DNA of 64,000 bases, taken from assembly GCA_036479015.1 (NCBI GenBank), contig JAZGFB010000047.1:62001-126000 (forward strand), given 5' to 3'. A model generated the notes under the pieces. The model had not been told where the DNA came from. It did not search any database and saw only the letters and a program-made list of their open reading frames with translations. This document shows, piece by piece, positions 31,777 through 40,841 of this stretch (positions within the stretch are counted from its first letter, which is position 1; each line of letters opens with the position of its first letter). The DNA is from NVTR01 sp036479015 (GTDB taxonomy: Bacteria; Pseudomonadota; Alphaproteobacteria; Rhodobacterales; Rhodobacteraceae). The position numbers and the translations under genes were made by a program.

Positions 31777-34557
31777 TCAACTGATATCCTTTAACCCCAT
31801 CAGGGCAGCAAACGGGTTATCTGGGTCAATCACGGCCTTTTTTTCCGGGCGGGCACTATAAGATTGCGGCTTGTTATCACGGTGTGGGCGCTTGCCTTTA
31901 TGCGGCGGTTTGTTGCGTTTTCCCTGTTGTTTTCCCTGTGATTTTCCCTGGGGTTTCCCCTGTGGCTTATCTTGGGGCTTTCCCTGTGGTTTGGGCCGGT
32001 TTTCCTGGGCCGGACGCTCGGCACGTTCCGGACGAAAGCCGCCCCATTTGAACGTGTAAAACACCTCCATTTCGGGGCCTTCTTCGGGCTCAGCTACAGC
32101 CTTGGTTTCATCAGCCTTCGCCGCAGGCTCTTCCACCTTTTCAGCGCCCACTTCCTTAGGCGCATCCGCCACAACAGCCTTTGCCTTTTCGCGCTCGGCT
32201 TTTTCCGCCTTATAGCCAAGGCCCGCCATCAGATCGGCAAACTGTTCCAGCGTCATGCCGGAAATTGACAACATATCAGGGTTCGCCTCAAAGCCGCCCC
32301 GGCTGTCCATCACCCGCAGCATATCGGCAAGACGTTCCAGCATATCAATGCGAATCGCGCGCTCACCTGCCTGGCGGTACCCCGACATGGCGTGAAACCC
32401 CTTGGGGGCAGGTTTTACCGATGGCACCGTCACCAACCCCGGTGGCGGGCTTTCTGGAAATTCATCTAACCCATTGACAAGCGACCATAAAACCAGCCGT
32501 AATCGGGTTGGTGCAGGTTTCAACAAAAGCGGCATGAAAATCGTAAACTGACCAAACCGAATGCCGTGTTTGCGCAAAGTCGCGCGCGCTTCTTGATCTA
32601 GTTCCTTAACATCTGCGGCCACTGCGTCGCGCCTCAAAACACCCAACCCTTCGGCCATCTGAAACGCAAAGCCCTTGGCCAGGCCGGTCAATGTCTCGTC
32701 CCGGCCCATATCCAGCATCGGTTCAAACAGCGTCGCTATTTTGCGATCAATGAAGTGCTGCAAACGGCGCTGTACCTTGGCGGCGATATCTGCGCCTGCC
32801 TCTTCGTCAACAAATGCCACAACCTCAGGCTTCAGCGCCTCGCCACCTTTTACCAGCTTGCCAACCGCATGTTCGCCCCACATCAGACCACCCTGATCGG
32901 TGTAATCAATCTCGGTGTCGGGCGCGTTATAAAACCGGTCCGCGCGCAAATGAAATTCCGGCGCTAAAGCGGCAAAACTGGCCGTGCGCAATGTCTTGGC
33001 TTGCTCAGGCGTGGCACCTGGATCTTGGGAAAATCGAAAGCCTTCCAGACGGCCAACAGGTTGGCCCTCTACTGTTACATCACCACTGTCACTCACTTCG
33101 GCCACCAGGCTCTCCTTTTGCTTCAACCGGCGCAACAAAACAGACGTGCGCCGATCGACAAATTTTTCTGTCAAAGCGCCGTGTAAAACGTCTGACAGGC
33201 GGTCTTCTACAGCGCGCGTCACGCCGCGCCAATGGTTTTCGTCATCTAACCAACCACTGCGCTGTGACACATAGGTCCATGTGCGGATAAACGCCAACCG
33301 TTTGGATATCATATCAATATCGCCATCACTGCGATCAAGCCGGTTGATCTGCGCGTTCAACCAGTCATCCGGCACCCGCCCCTTGTCAGACAGAAACCCA
33401 TGGATGGTTTCCAGCAGGCCAACATGTTCGCCGCTTGAAATGCCGCGAAAATCCGGGATGCGGCAGATGTCCCACAACAATTGCACCCCCGGTGCATCGC
33501 TCACCCGGCCCAGACATTCCGGTATCGCCGCCAGCGCCTTTAGCGCCACCAGATCGTCAGCCTCGCGGCTGCGCACCAACCACGGATCATCCGGGGCCAG
33601 CTCAAGTGACGCGATCAGCGTTTTAACAGACCCAAACGACAGCTTTGAATTGCGCCATTGCAATTTTTCTATGGGGCGAAACCGGTGGTCCATAATGGCG
33701 CGTGCCACCTCATCGGGTATTTTGCCAGTATCCCCGGTGGTGCCAAACGTCCCCGGTTGCATGTACCGCCCGGCGCGACCGGCAATTTGCGCCAACTCAT
33801 TTGGTGCCAATGCCCGCATTCGGCGGCCATCAAACTTGTTCAACGCTGAAAACGCCACATGGTCGATATCCAGGTTCAGCCCCATGCCGATGGCGTCCGT
33901 CGCCACCAAATAATCAACATCGCCGTTTTGATACAGCTCCACCTGGGCATTGCGGGTGCGCGGGCTTAGCGCCCCCATCACCACCGCCACACCGCCCTTT
34001 TGACGGCGCAAAAGTTCACCGATGGCATAGACATTTTCAACCGAAAACCCGACAATTGCACTGCGCGCCGGGATCCGACTTGTCTTTTTCGAACCTGAGT
34101 GGGTCAATTCGGAAAACCGCTCACGAAACATAAACTGCGCCTCTGGCACCAAATCACTGATCGCCCGCTTCATGGTGTCAGACCCCAGAAACAACGTTTC
34201 TTTCAAACCACGGGCATGCAGTAAACGGTCGGTAAACACATGCCCACGTTCCGGGTCGGCACATAATTGCACCTCATCCACCGCCAGAAAATCGGCACCA
34301 TTGCCCAGTGGCATTGCTTCCACCGTGCTCACCCAATATTGCGCGCGCGGCGGCACAATACGCTCTTCACCGGTCACCAATGCCACCACAGACGGCCCCC
34401 GCAGGGCGACGATCTTGTCATAAACTTCGCGCGCCAACAGCCGCAGCGGCAGCCCGATCACGCCACTGGAATAGCCCAGCATCCGTTCAATTGCATAATG
34501 GGTTTTGCCGGTATTTGTCGGGCCAAGAACGGCGGTAATATTACTGTGCTCGCGCAT
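31777..34557 (-). CDS. SUV3-like helicase with Lys/Gln-rich repeat tail
   Basis: 926-residue superfamily 2 helicase of the mitochondrial SUV3 type found in alphaproteobacteria. Walker A is LGPTNTGKTHYAIERM near residue 12, the B motif is FLAVDEVQLCAD, and motif VI is QIAGRAGRY. The last ~100 residues are low complexity: repeats of KPQG/KPQD/KSQG/KQQG then a basic segment (about 31860-32010), probably an RNA-binding tail. A charged Ala/Glu/Lys linker precedes it. Likely role is RNA unwinding in RNA turnover. Ribosome site GGGGCAATTC before the ATG. Confidence 0.88.
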   Translation of the reverse strand: MREHSNITAVLGPTNTGKTHYAIERMLGYSSGVIGLPLRLLAREVYDKIVALRGPSVVALVTGEERIVPPRAQYWVSTVEAMPLGNGADFLAVDEVQLCADPERGHVFTDRLLHARGLKETLFLGSDTMKRAISDLVPEAQFMFRERFSELTHSGSKKTSRIPARSAIVGFSVENVYAIGELLRRQKGGVAVVMGALSPRTRNAQVELYQNGDVDYLVATDAIGMGLNLDIDHVAFSALNKFDGRRMRALAPNELAQIAGRAGRYMQPGTFGTTGDTGKIPDEVARAIMDHRFRPIEKLQWRNSKLSFGSVKTLIASLELAPDDPWLVRSREADDLVALKALAAIPECLGRVSDAPGVQLLWDICRIPDFRGISSGEHVGLLETIHGFLSDKGRVPDDWLNAQINRLDRSDGDIDMISKRLAFIRTWTYVSQRSGWLDDENHWRGVTRAVEDRLSDVLHGALTEKFVDRRTSVLLRRLKQKESLVAEVSDSGDVTVEGQPVGRLEGFRFSQDPGATPEQAKTLRTASFAALAPEFHLRADRFYNAPDTEIDYTDQGGLMWGEHAVGKLVKGGEALKPEVVAFVDEEAGADIAAKVQRRLQHFIDRKIATLFEPMLDMGRDETLTGLAKGFAFQMAEGLGVLRRDAVAADVKELDQEARATLRKHGIRFGQFTIFMPLLLKPAPTRLRLVLWSLVNGLDEFPESPPPGLVTVPSVKPAPKGFHAMSGYRQAGERAIRIDMLERLADMLRVMDSRGGFEANPDMLSISGMTLEQFADLMAGLGYKAEKAEREKAKAVVADAPKEVGAEKVEEPAAKADETKAVAEPEEGPEMEVFYTFKWGGFRPERAERPAQENRPKPQGKPQDKPQGKPQGKSQGKQQGKRNKPPHKGKRPHRDNKPQSYSARPEKKAVIDPDNPFAALMGLKDIS

Positions 34558-34566
34558 GAATTGCCC

Positions 34567-35127
34567 CTAAAGGCTGGTGCCGCCAACCATTTCTTCCAAT
34601 CGAAGAATTGTCTCTTCTATGCCCCGGGATCGGGGATGTATAGCCTGCACCTGCCGGTACGCGCCCAGTGCTTTTTCAGGGAACTCTAACTGCTCCATGA
34701 TCTGGCCCAACCCCGACAACGCCCCAAAATGCCGTGGGTTCAAGGCCAATGTGCGCTTGATATCATCAATTGACGGGCCATACAGCCCGGCCTGAAAATA
34801 TGCCGTGGCACGTGCATTCCAGCCTTCGGCAAAATCAGGTGCATGGTCTGTCAGCGCTGTCAGATGCTCAATCGCGGCATCAATATCCCCGGCCTGCATC
34901 GCCAAACGCCCCCGTTCCAACAGTAAATCCATTGACGCCGAACCCGAACGCGACCATTCACGCCAGATGTCAGACACCACACGCTGCCAATCGGGGGTTT
35001 CAACATCGGCCAATTCAACAAAAAGCTGGTCCAAGCGCGGGCTTTGGGCGGATACCGGCGCAGAAAAAACCAAAATTAGGCAAAATGCCGTAACGATAGG
35101 TTTGAGAGTTCGGAACATATTGGTCAT
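34567..35127 (-). CDS. Periplasmic TPR protein
   Basis: 186-residue product with a signal peptide (hydrophobic core about residues 10-24, cleavage after VSAQ) followed by three to four TPR units, e.g. RGRLAMQAGDIDAAIEHLTA and ARATAYFQAGLYGPSIDDIK. TPR proteins scaffold other proteins; no enzyme function is expected. ATG 35127 gives a normal signal peptide; 35118 is also possible. It is 9 bp before the helicase start and so may be co-transcribed with it. Confidence 0.8.
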   Translation of the reverse strand: MTNMFRTLKPIVTAFCLILVFSAPVSAQSPRLDQLFVELADVETPDWQRVVSDIWREWSRSGSASMDLLLERGRLAMQAGDIDAAIEHLTALTDHAPDFAEGWNARATAYFQAGLYGPSIDDIKRTLALNPRHFGALSGLGQIMEQLEFPEKALGAYRQVQAIHPRSRGIEETILRLEEMVGGTSL

Positions 35128-35199
35128 AACAGAATCAAGTTTAACGCACCGGGCAGAAAAATCGATGCCCATGTGGTCACAATTAAGGGAACCAACTAA

Positions 35200-35487
35200 A
35201 TGAGTGATGTAATTGAGTCAGCCGTCAAAGCGCTGAACGAACAAATTGGTGGCGGCTTTGACGGCGTGGCCAAGTTCGCAATAGAGGGCGAAGGCGCCAT
35301 CATGATCGACGGCGACGGTGCGCGCGCCGGTGACGACGAAGCCGACGTAACACTTAGTGCAGACTCAGACACATTCCAGGCCATCCTGTCGGGCGATTTG
35401 AACGCCACATCTGCCTTTATGACCGGCAAATTGACAATTGACGGTGACATGGGCAAAGCCATGCAGCTTGGCACAGTTCTGGCCTGA
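35200..35487 (+). CDS. SCP2 sterol-carrier-fold protein
   Basis: 95 residues covering one SCP2 domain (KFAIEGEGAIMIDGDGARAG, ADVTLSADSDTFQAILSGDL, FMTGKLTIDGDMGKAMQLG). Such stand-alone domains bind lipids or acyl-CoA. It begins 70 bp after the divergent TPR gene and ends 3 bp before the hydrolase gene, so the pair forms a short operon probably linked to lipid handling. Confidence 0.9.
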   Translation: MSDVIESAVKALNEQIGGGFDGVAKFAIEGEGAIMIDGDGARAGDDEADVTLSADSDTFQAILSGDLNATSAFMTGKLTIDGDMGKAMQLGTVLA

Positions 35488-35490
35488 TCC

Positions 35491-36426
35491 ATGGAAAAAG
35501 CCCCATTTTACAATGATGTGGCCAAAGGGCCTGCCAATGGCGCAGCCTATTGGGTCACAGCCAGCGATGGCGTGCGTCTGCGCGTGGCCTATTGGCCCGG
35601 CGGCGATAAGGGAACCGTGCTGCTGTTCCCCGGTCGCACCGAGTTTGTTGAGAAATACGGCCGTGCCGCCGCGTCTCTAACCGAACTGGGCTACCACGTT
35701 CTGGCCATTGACTGGCGTGGTCAGGGGCTGGCAGATCGACTGCTGGATGACCCTATGCTGGGCCATGTTGAAAACTTCAGCGACTATCAGCTGGACGTGG
35801 CCGCAATGGTGTCGGCGGCGGACAGCCTGAAATGCCCGCGTCCCAGGTTCCTTATCGCCCACTCCATGGGCGGCTGCATCGCCTTGCGCGCCCTGCACGA
35901 AGGCATGCCGGTGAAAGCCGTGGCCTTTAGTGCGCCCATGTGGGGCATGTCAGTGGCCCCGGCCCTACGCCCCTTTGCCGTGCCAATTCTGCGCACCCTG
36001 AACATGCTGGGCAAAGGTCACACCCGTGCCCCAGGCACCGATGGTGAAACCTATGTGAAAAGCGCCGCCTTCAAGGGCAATACCCTGACAACAGACGCCG
36101 ATATGTACGCCTATATGCAGCGACAGGCTGCCCAGCACCCAGAAATGACGCTGATTGGCCCCACAGTGAACTGGGTGCGGCTTGCCCTTGCAGAAACGGC
36201 GGCTTTGCAAAAAATGACGCCGCCAAAATATCCAGCCGTCACCTTTCTTGGCGACAATGAACGCATCGTGAACTCAAATGTAATCAAAGACATCATGTCA
36301 CGCTGGAAACGCGGTGAACTAAAAATAATCGCCGGTGCTGAACATGAAATAATGATGGAAAAACCAAAAATTCGGGCCGCATTCTTTGCCGCCGCTGACG
36401 CCCTGTTCTATAATAATTCACGCTGA
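35491..36426 (+). CDS. Alpha/beta-hydrolase, lysophospholipase-like
   Basis: 311-residue serine hydrolase. The nucleophile elbow is AHSMGGCIALRAL (Ser near residue 130), an oxyanion segment LLFPGRTEFVEKYG precedes it, and the C-terminal HEIMMEKPKIR supplies the catalytic His. This pattern matches the PldB-like monoacylglycerol lipase/lysophospholipase group. No signal peptide, so cytoplasmic. Coupled to the SCP2 gene just upstream. Confidence 0.87.
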   Translation: MEKAPFYNDVAKGPANGAAYWVTASDGVRLRVAYWPGGDKGTVLLFPGRTEFVEKYGRAAASLTELGYHVLAIDWRGQGLADRLLDDPMLGHVENFSDYQLDVAAMVSAADSLKCPRPRFLIAHSMGGCIALRALHEGMPVKAVAFSAPMWGMSVAPALRPFAVPILRTLNMLGKGHTRAPGTDGETYVKSAAFKGNTLTTDADMYAYMQRQAAQHPEMTLIGPTVNWVRLALAETAALQKMTPPKYPAVTFLGDNERIVNSNVIKDIMSRWKRGELKIIAGAEHEIMMEKPKIRAAFFAAADALFYNNSR

Positions 36427-36529
36427 ATAAGCTGTAACAACATTTAAATTCAGCCATACCAACACCTTAAAACCGCCACGAAGATCATATCTTTCGGCAT
36501 TCTGAAAATAAATTAAACGGAGAATACCT

Positions 36530-36865
36530 TTGAAACATTTTGCATTTGTCGCAGCCACCGCAGTTTTCCTTGGCGGTTGCGTTGAAACAACAACGACCGC
36601 CAGTTCCGCTAACCGTATTGTAAAGATCGGCAATACCACCGGCGTCACCATGACCCGGTTTTTCGCCTCAAACACATCCCGCAGCAGTTGGGAAGAAGAC
36701 ATATTAGGTGCAAATGTCCTAAGCAGCGGACGCTCCGTAAATGTCGATATCGACGACGGTACTGATTCCTGCCTGTATGATCTTAAGGCCGTTTTCGCCG
36801 ATGGCGACGTGGTTGTCCAAAATGACTTTAACGTCTGCACCCAGTCCACCTGGACCGTTGGCTAA
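36530..36865 (+). CDS. Small lipoprotein of unknown function
   Basis: 111 residues with a lipobox (FLGGC, Cys17) after a short hydrophobic segment, so probably an outer-membrane or periplasmic lipoprotein. The rest is one beta-rich domain (RIVKIGNTTGVTMTRFFASN, then SVNVDIDDGTDSCLYDLKAVF). Two further cysteines could form a disulfide. The start is TTG, supported by CGGAGAA eight bases upstream; no in-frame ATG fits. No function is recognised. A terminator follows. Confidence 0.75.
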   Translation: MKHFAFVAATAVFLGGCVETTTTASSANRIVKIGNTTGVTMTRFFASNTSRSSWEEDILGANVLSSGRSVNVDIDDGTDSCLYDLKAVFADGDVVVQNDFNVCTQSTWTVG

Positions 36866-36880
36866 TAGCATCACATCAGA

Positions 36881-36934
36881 CGGGCCGGTCATGGTATTGG
36901 CCCGTTTTACCCGCTTACCCGGCTAAAAAGCGGG
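36881..36934 (+). terminator. Terminator and second hairpin after the lipoprotein gene
   Basis: CGGGCC (36881-36886) and GGCCCG (36899-36904) form a stem followed by TTTTA. A second stem, CCCGCTT (36910-36916) with AAGCGGG (36928-36934), lies directly after. The first is a plausible intrinsic terminator for the lipoprotein gene. Confidence 0.6.
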
Positions 36935-37019
36935 CCCACCCCAAGAAGTTGCACACCTTGGGTTGAACCCCCCTGCCCACAGGGCATATGTCCATAACAA
37001 CGGATATATGAGGTTCCCA

Positions 37020-38846
37020 ATGTCACGCAAACTACCAACCCCGGTTTTTGACGCCAACGCCATCGGTTCCAATGAAATGGGCCCGCTGCCCGACTGGGAC
37101 CTAAGCGACCTTTACACCGGCACTGACGCACCCGAACTGGCCCGAGATCTGAAATGGCTGGAAACGGCCTGCGCTGACTTCGCCGCTGATTACGAGGGTA
37201 AGCTGGCCGATCTGGACGCCGCCGGTATGCTTGAATGTGTGCAGCGGGACGAAAAGATTTCCGGCATCGCCGGGCGCATCATGTCGTTCGCTGGCCTGCG
37301 CTACTACCAAAACACCACCGATGCGGATCGCGGCAAGTTTATGTCCGATTGCCAGGATCAGATCACCGGGTTTTCCACGCCGCTGGTGTTCTTTTCCCTT
37401 GAATTGAATCGCCTGGAAGAAACCCACCTAAACACACTGCTGGCCAGCAACCCTGCCCTGAACCGTTACAAACCCGCCTTTGATCGCATGCGCGCCATGC
37501 GCCCGCACCAACTGTCGGATGAACTGGAAAAGTTCCTGCACGATCAATCTGTTGTTGGCTCATCCGCCTGGAATAAACTGTTTGATGAAACCATTGCCGG
37601 GCTTGAATTCACCCTGGATGGCGACACCCTGAACCTGGAAAGCATCCTGAACTTTCTGTCCGAACCTGACCGCGCCAAACGCGAAGCTGCGTCCCGTGAA
37701 CTGGCGCGGGTGTTCGGTGAAAACGTCAAACTGTTTGCCCGTGTCCACAACACATTGGCCAAGGAAAAAGCCATTGAAGATAAATGGCGCAACATGCCCA
37801 CGCCGCAAACCGGCCGCCACCTGTCCAACCACGTGGAACCCGAAGTGGTGGAAGCCCTGCGCAACGCCGTTGTCAAAGCCTACCCCGACCTAAGCCACCG
37901 CTATTATGAGCTGAAACGCAAATGGATGGGCCTGGACATCATGCAGGTCTGGGACCGCAACGCCCCCCTGCCGTTGGAAGACACATCAACCGTCCAATGG
38001 GACAAGGCGCGCGCGTTGGTTTTGGAAGCCTACGCTGACTTTTCGCCCGAAATGGCGGCAATTGCGGAACCGTTCTTTGACAAGGGTTGGATCGACGCAG
38101 GCGTTAAACCCGGCAAAGCACCCGGCGCATTCGCCCACCCAACTGTCACCGACGTGCACCCCTACGTGATGCTGAACTACCTTGGAAAGCCCCGCGATGT
38201 CATGACCCTGGCACACGAACTGGGCCACGGCGTGCATCAGGTTCTGGCCGCAGATCAGGGTGAATGGTTGGCCGACACGCCACTAACCCTGGCTGAAACC
38301 GCGTCCGTTTTCGGTGAAATGCTAACCTTTCGCAAACTGCTGGCGGCGGCACAAACCCAGGACCAGCGCCGGGTCCTGTTGGCCAACAAAGTCGAAGACA
38401 TGATCAACACCGTGGTGCGCCAGATCGCGTTTTACGACTTTGAATGCAAACTGCACGACGCGCGTGCTACCGGTGAACTGACCCCAGACGCCATCAACGC
38501 CCTGTGGATGTCCGTGCAAGGCGAAAGCCTTGGGCCGGCATTTGAATTCATGGATGGCTACGAAACCTTTTGGGCCTACATCCCGCATTTCGTGCACTCA
38601 CCGTTCTACGTCTACGCCTACGCCTTTGGCGACGGGCTGGTGAACGCACTTTATGCCGTCTATGAGGAAGGCGACCCCGGCTTTCAGGACAAATACTTTG
38701 ACATGCTCAAAGCGGGCGGCTCCAAACACCACACAGAACTGCTGGCCCCCTTCGGCCTTGACGCCTCTGACCCAAAATTCTGGGACAAGGGCCTAAGCAT
38801 GATTTCCGGCATGATAGATGAATTGGAAGCGATGGAGGCAGAATAA
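37020..38846 (+). CDS. M3B-family oligoendopeptidase (PepF type)
   Basis: Cytoplasmic zinc metallopeptidase of about 608 residues that trims oligopeptides. The HEXXH zinc motif is LAHELGHGVHQ (H399, E400, H403), followed by the third ligand in LAETASVFGEM. The N-terminal DWDLSDLYTG is typical of PepF relatives. ATG 37020 has AGG nine bases upstream; in-frame starts at 37008 and a TTG at 36963 are less likely because of the hairpins there. No partner operon gene. Confidence 0.92.
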   Translation: MSRKLPTPVFDANAIGSNEMGPLPDWDLSDLYTGTDAPELARDLKWLETACADFAADYEGKLADLDAAGMLECVQRDEKISGIAGRIMSFAGLRYYQNTTDADRGKFMSDCQDQITGFSTPLVFFSLELNRLEETHLNTLLASNPALNRYKPAFDRMRAMRPHQLSDELEKFLHDQSVVGSSAWNKLFDETIAGLEFTLDGDTLNLESILNFLSEPDRAKREAASRELARVFGENVKLFARVHNTLAKEKAIEDKWRNMPTPQTGRHLSNHVEPEVVEALRNAVVKAYPDLSHRYYELKRKWMGLDIMQVWDRNAPLPLEDTSTVQWDKARALVLEAYADFSPEMAAIAEPFFDKGWIDAGVKPGKAPGAFAHPTVTDVHPYVMLNYLGKPRDVMTLAHELGHGVHQVLAADQGEWLADTPLTLAETASVFGEMLTFRKLLAAAQTQDQRRVLLANKVEDMINTVVRQIAFYDFECKLHDARATGELTPDAINALWMSVQGESLGPAFEFMDGYETFWAYIPHFVHSPFYVYAYAFGDGLVNALYAVYEEGDPGFQDKYFDMLKAGGSKHHTELLAPFGLDASDPKFWDKGLSMISGMIDELEAMEAE

Positions 38847-38931
38847 ATTCTGCCACCTCTAGTCAGTGGCTAGGTTTGAGTATTTGAGCAAAGAAAAAGC
38901 CCAGCAATTTCAAATCTAGCCACAAAACCAC

Positions 38932-39264
38932 CTAACCCCATTTCGCCCATGGGAACGGTTTGTCATCGGTGGCACCTGCCAGAAAACGGGTGGCATCCGA
39001 CAGCCAATCGCCCAGATCCTTGCCAAAATCCATCAACAGCGGGTTGCGTTCTTTGGCAAACAGCATCCACAAAAACTGCACCAAAGCCAGCACCCCAATG
39101 ATTGTCATGACCAGCTTGGACAATACCGCAATTACCACCATCATCAGCCCGTGCATCCAGATGTTATCCGGGGCATCAAAGCCTTCGCCCCCACCGCCAT
39201 ACCCTGGTTCCTGCATTTCCACAGGATCCAATATTTCATCAAATTCATTTTTGTCCGCAGCCAT
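38932..39264 (-). CDS. DUF4389-family membrane protein
   Basis: 110 residues: an acidic, Gly-rich cytoplasmic N-terminus (MQEPGYGGGGEGFDAPDNIW) and two hydrophobic segments (MMVVIAVLSKLVMTIIGVLA, LVQFLWMLF) followed by DFGKDLGDWLSDATRFL. This matches DUF4389 proteins, whose role is unknown. Lies 40 bp after rpoH on the same strand and may be co-transcribed. Confidence 0.8.
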   Translation of the reverse strand: MAADKNEFDEILDPVEMQEPGYGGGGEGFDAPDNIWMHGLMMVVIAVLSKLVMTIIGVLALVQFLWMLFAKERNPLLMDFGKDLGDWLSDATRFLAGATDDKPFPWAKWG

Positions 39265-39306
39265 CGTAATCCCTCAATTCACATCAGTTAGAAATGCCAA
39301 CCCGGT

Positions 39307-40203
39307 CTATGCCGGTTCCAGTATACCTTTTTCAGCCGCCAGTTCCTGCATGCGTTCTTGCAGTTTTTCAAACGCCCGCACTTCGATCTGTCGAATACGT
39401 TCCCGGCTGACATTATAGACACCTGACAGATTTTCCAATGTCAGCGGCTCTTCCTTCAGGCGGCGCTGCATCAGAATGTCTTTTTCCCGCTCATTCAGCA
39501 CATCCATGGCATCCGTCAGCATGTCATGGCGTATGTCCATTTCATCCTTTTTCTCGTAATCCGCGGCCTGGTCGGCGTTTTCGTCTTCCAGCCAATCTTG
39601 CCACTGGGTGGTGCCCTCACCATCGGAACCAACCGTAACATTCAGCGACGCATCGCCCCCGGACATGCGCCCGTTCATTGAAATAACCTCTTTTTCGGTT
39701 ACCCCCAGATCACTGGCAATTTTCGCTACATTTTCCGGGCGCAGATCACCGTCTTCAAAGGCACCTATACGGGCCTTGGCTTTGCGCAGATTGAAAAACA
39801 GCTTTTTCTGCGCGCTTGTGGTGCCCATTTTCACCAGGGACCATGACCGCAGCACATATTCCTGAATGCTGGCCCGTATCCACCACATGGCATAGGTGGC
39901 CAGACGAAACCCCTTTTCAGGGTCAAATTTCTTGACCGCCTGCATCAGGCCGACATTGGCCTCTGACATCACCTCGGCCTGGGGCAACCCATAGCCCCGG
40001 TACCCCATGGCGATTTTGGCCGCCAATCGCAGATGCGATGTCACCATCTGATGCGCGGCGTCAGTGTCCTGATGGTCCACCCAACGCTTGGCCAGCATGT
40101 ATTCTTGCTCAGGCTCCAGCATCGGAAACTTGCGGATATCCTGCATGTAACGATTTAGCCCGCCCTCTGGTGACGGTGCTGGAAGATTTTTTAAATTACC
40201 CAT
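39307..40203 (-). CDS. rpoH: RNA polymerase sigma-32 factor RpoH
   Basis: 298-residue heat-shock sigma factor. Region 2.4 (FRLATYAMWWIRASIQEYVL), region 3, the RpoH box region (KLFFNLRKAKARIG) and region 4.2 (LSGVYNVSRERIRQIEVRAF) are all present. The KLFFNLR stretch is diagnostic of RpoH versus RpoD. Alphaproteobacteria of this group often have two RpoH proteins; this one looks closer to RpoH-I, but that is not decided here. It is followed by DUF4389. Confidence 0.95.
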   Translation of the reverse strand: MGNLKNLPAPSPEGGLNRYMQDIRKFPMLEPEQEYMLAKRWVDHQDTDAAHQMVTSHLRLAAKIAMGYRGYGLPQAEVMSEANVGLMQAVKKFDPEKGFRLATYAMWWIRASIQEYVLRSWSLVKMGTTSAQKKLFFNLRKAKARIGAFEDGDLRPENVAKIASDLGVTEKEVISMNGRMSGGDASLNVTVGSDGEGTTQWQDWLEDENADQAADYEKKDEMDIRHDMLTDAMDVLNEREKDILMQRRLKEEPLTLENLSGVYNVSRERIRQIEVRAFEKLQERMQELAAEKGILEPA

Positions 40204-40247
40204 GTTTCATTGCCCCTTCTGTTGTAATGTATCAAGGCTTAACATTG

Positions 40248-40276
40248 ATATAGGCAAGGATACCGCCCTGTTCAAG
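40248..40276 (-). promoter_or_regulatory. Promoter of rpoH with heat-shock-like elements
   Basis: On the minus strand CTTGAAC (40276-40270), a gap of 15 bp, then CCTATAT (40254-40248), about 45 bp before the rpoH start. It reads as TTGAAC-17-TATATC for sigma-70 and also matches alphaproteobacterial sigma-32 promoters (CTTG plus CCTATAT). This would allow RpoH autoregulation. Confidence 0.55.
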
Positions 40277-40329
40277 ATGCCGCTAACGGGATTTTGTTAA
40301 GAGAGTGTAAATATTGCGACTGCTCAGTC

Positions 40330-40752
40330 CTAAGAATAGAGCGCAAACACCAGATACCCCACCCCCAACATCAGGCACAGCGGCGAAAAATACCGAATGT
40401 TCAAACTGCGGAACGGCTCGGTCGCGCCATTGAAAACCGGCGGTACACAATATGTCACCGCCCCGCGCCCCAAAAACACCACGACCAGCACCCACAGTGC
40501 AGCGCGGCTTAGAGCATCCGGGAAAACCTGCATCAGATGCAGACCGGGCATCAGCGCGGCAGCAAATATCAGCACCGCCACGCCATAGGTGATCACGGCG
40601 GGTGGCAAACGGTCAAATTTCGGGCTGCCAACCACAGTTTTCACCAGTTCAGCCTCACTTTTCGCTGGCCACAACCCACCCTGCCCCCAATAGACATGCA
40701 GGCCAGACACACATGCCAACACAACAAACACTCCAACGGCAATACTCCACAT
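40330..40752 (-). CDS. DUF3995-family membrane protein
   Basis: 140 residues with four hydrophobic segments (WSIAVGVFVVLACVSGLHVY, ITYGVAVLIFAAALMPGLHL, ALWVLVVVFLGRGAVTYCVP, PLCLMLGVGYLVFALYS) and the conserved HVYWGQGGLWP motif of DUF3995. Function unknown. ATG 40752 has AAAGGA nearby; an upstream start would run through the operators. It is read divergently from a TetR regulator, which probably controls it, so the protein may help resist or export a small compound. Confidence 0.8.
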   Translation of the reverse strand: MWSIAVGVFVVLACVSGLHVYWGQGGLWPAKSEAELVKTVVGSPKFDRLPPAVITYGVAVLIFAAALMPGLHLMQVFPDALSRAALWVLVVVFLGRGAVTYCVPPVFNGATEPFRSLNIRYFSPLCLMLGVGYLVFALYS

Positions 40753-40779
40753 ATCCGGAAATCCTTTCTGAAAATACAC

Positions 40780-40835
40780 CATACGCAAGCGTATGTATCG
40801 CTCCAGCTTGCCAGTGTCCATACGCTATCGTATGG
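40780..40835. promoter_or_regulatory. Twin palindromic operators between DUF3995 and tetR-like genes
   Basis: Two perfect inverted repeats share the arm CATACG: CATACGCAAGCGTATG (40780-40795, 7-bp arms, 2-bp spacer) and CCATACGCTATCGTATGG (40818-40835, 7-bp arms, 4-bp spacer). Their centres are 39 bp apart. The second ends 6 bp before the regulator start. This is the expected layout of a TetR-type repressor controlling itself and the divergent gene. Confidence 0.8.
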
Positions 40836-40841
40836 TTCACC

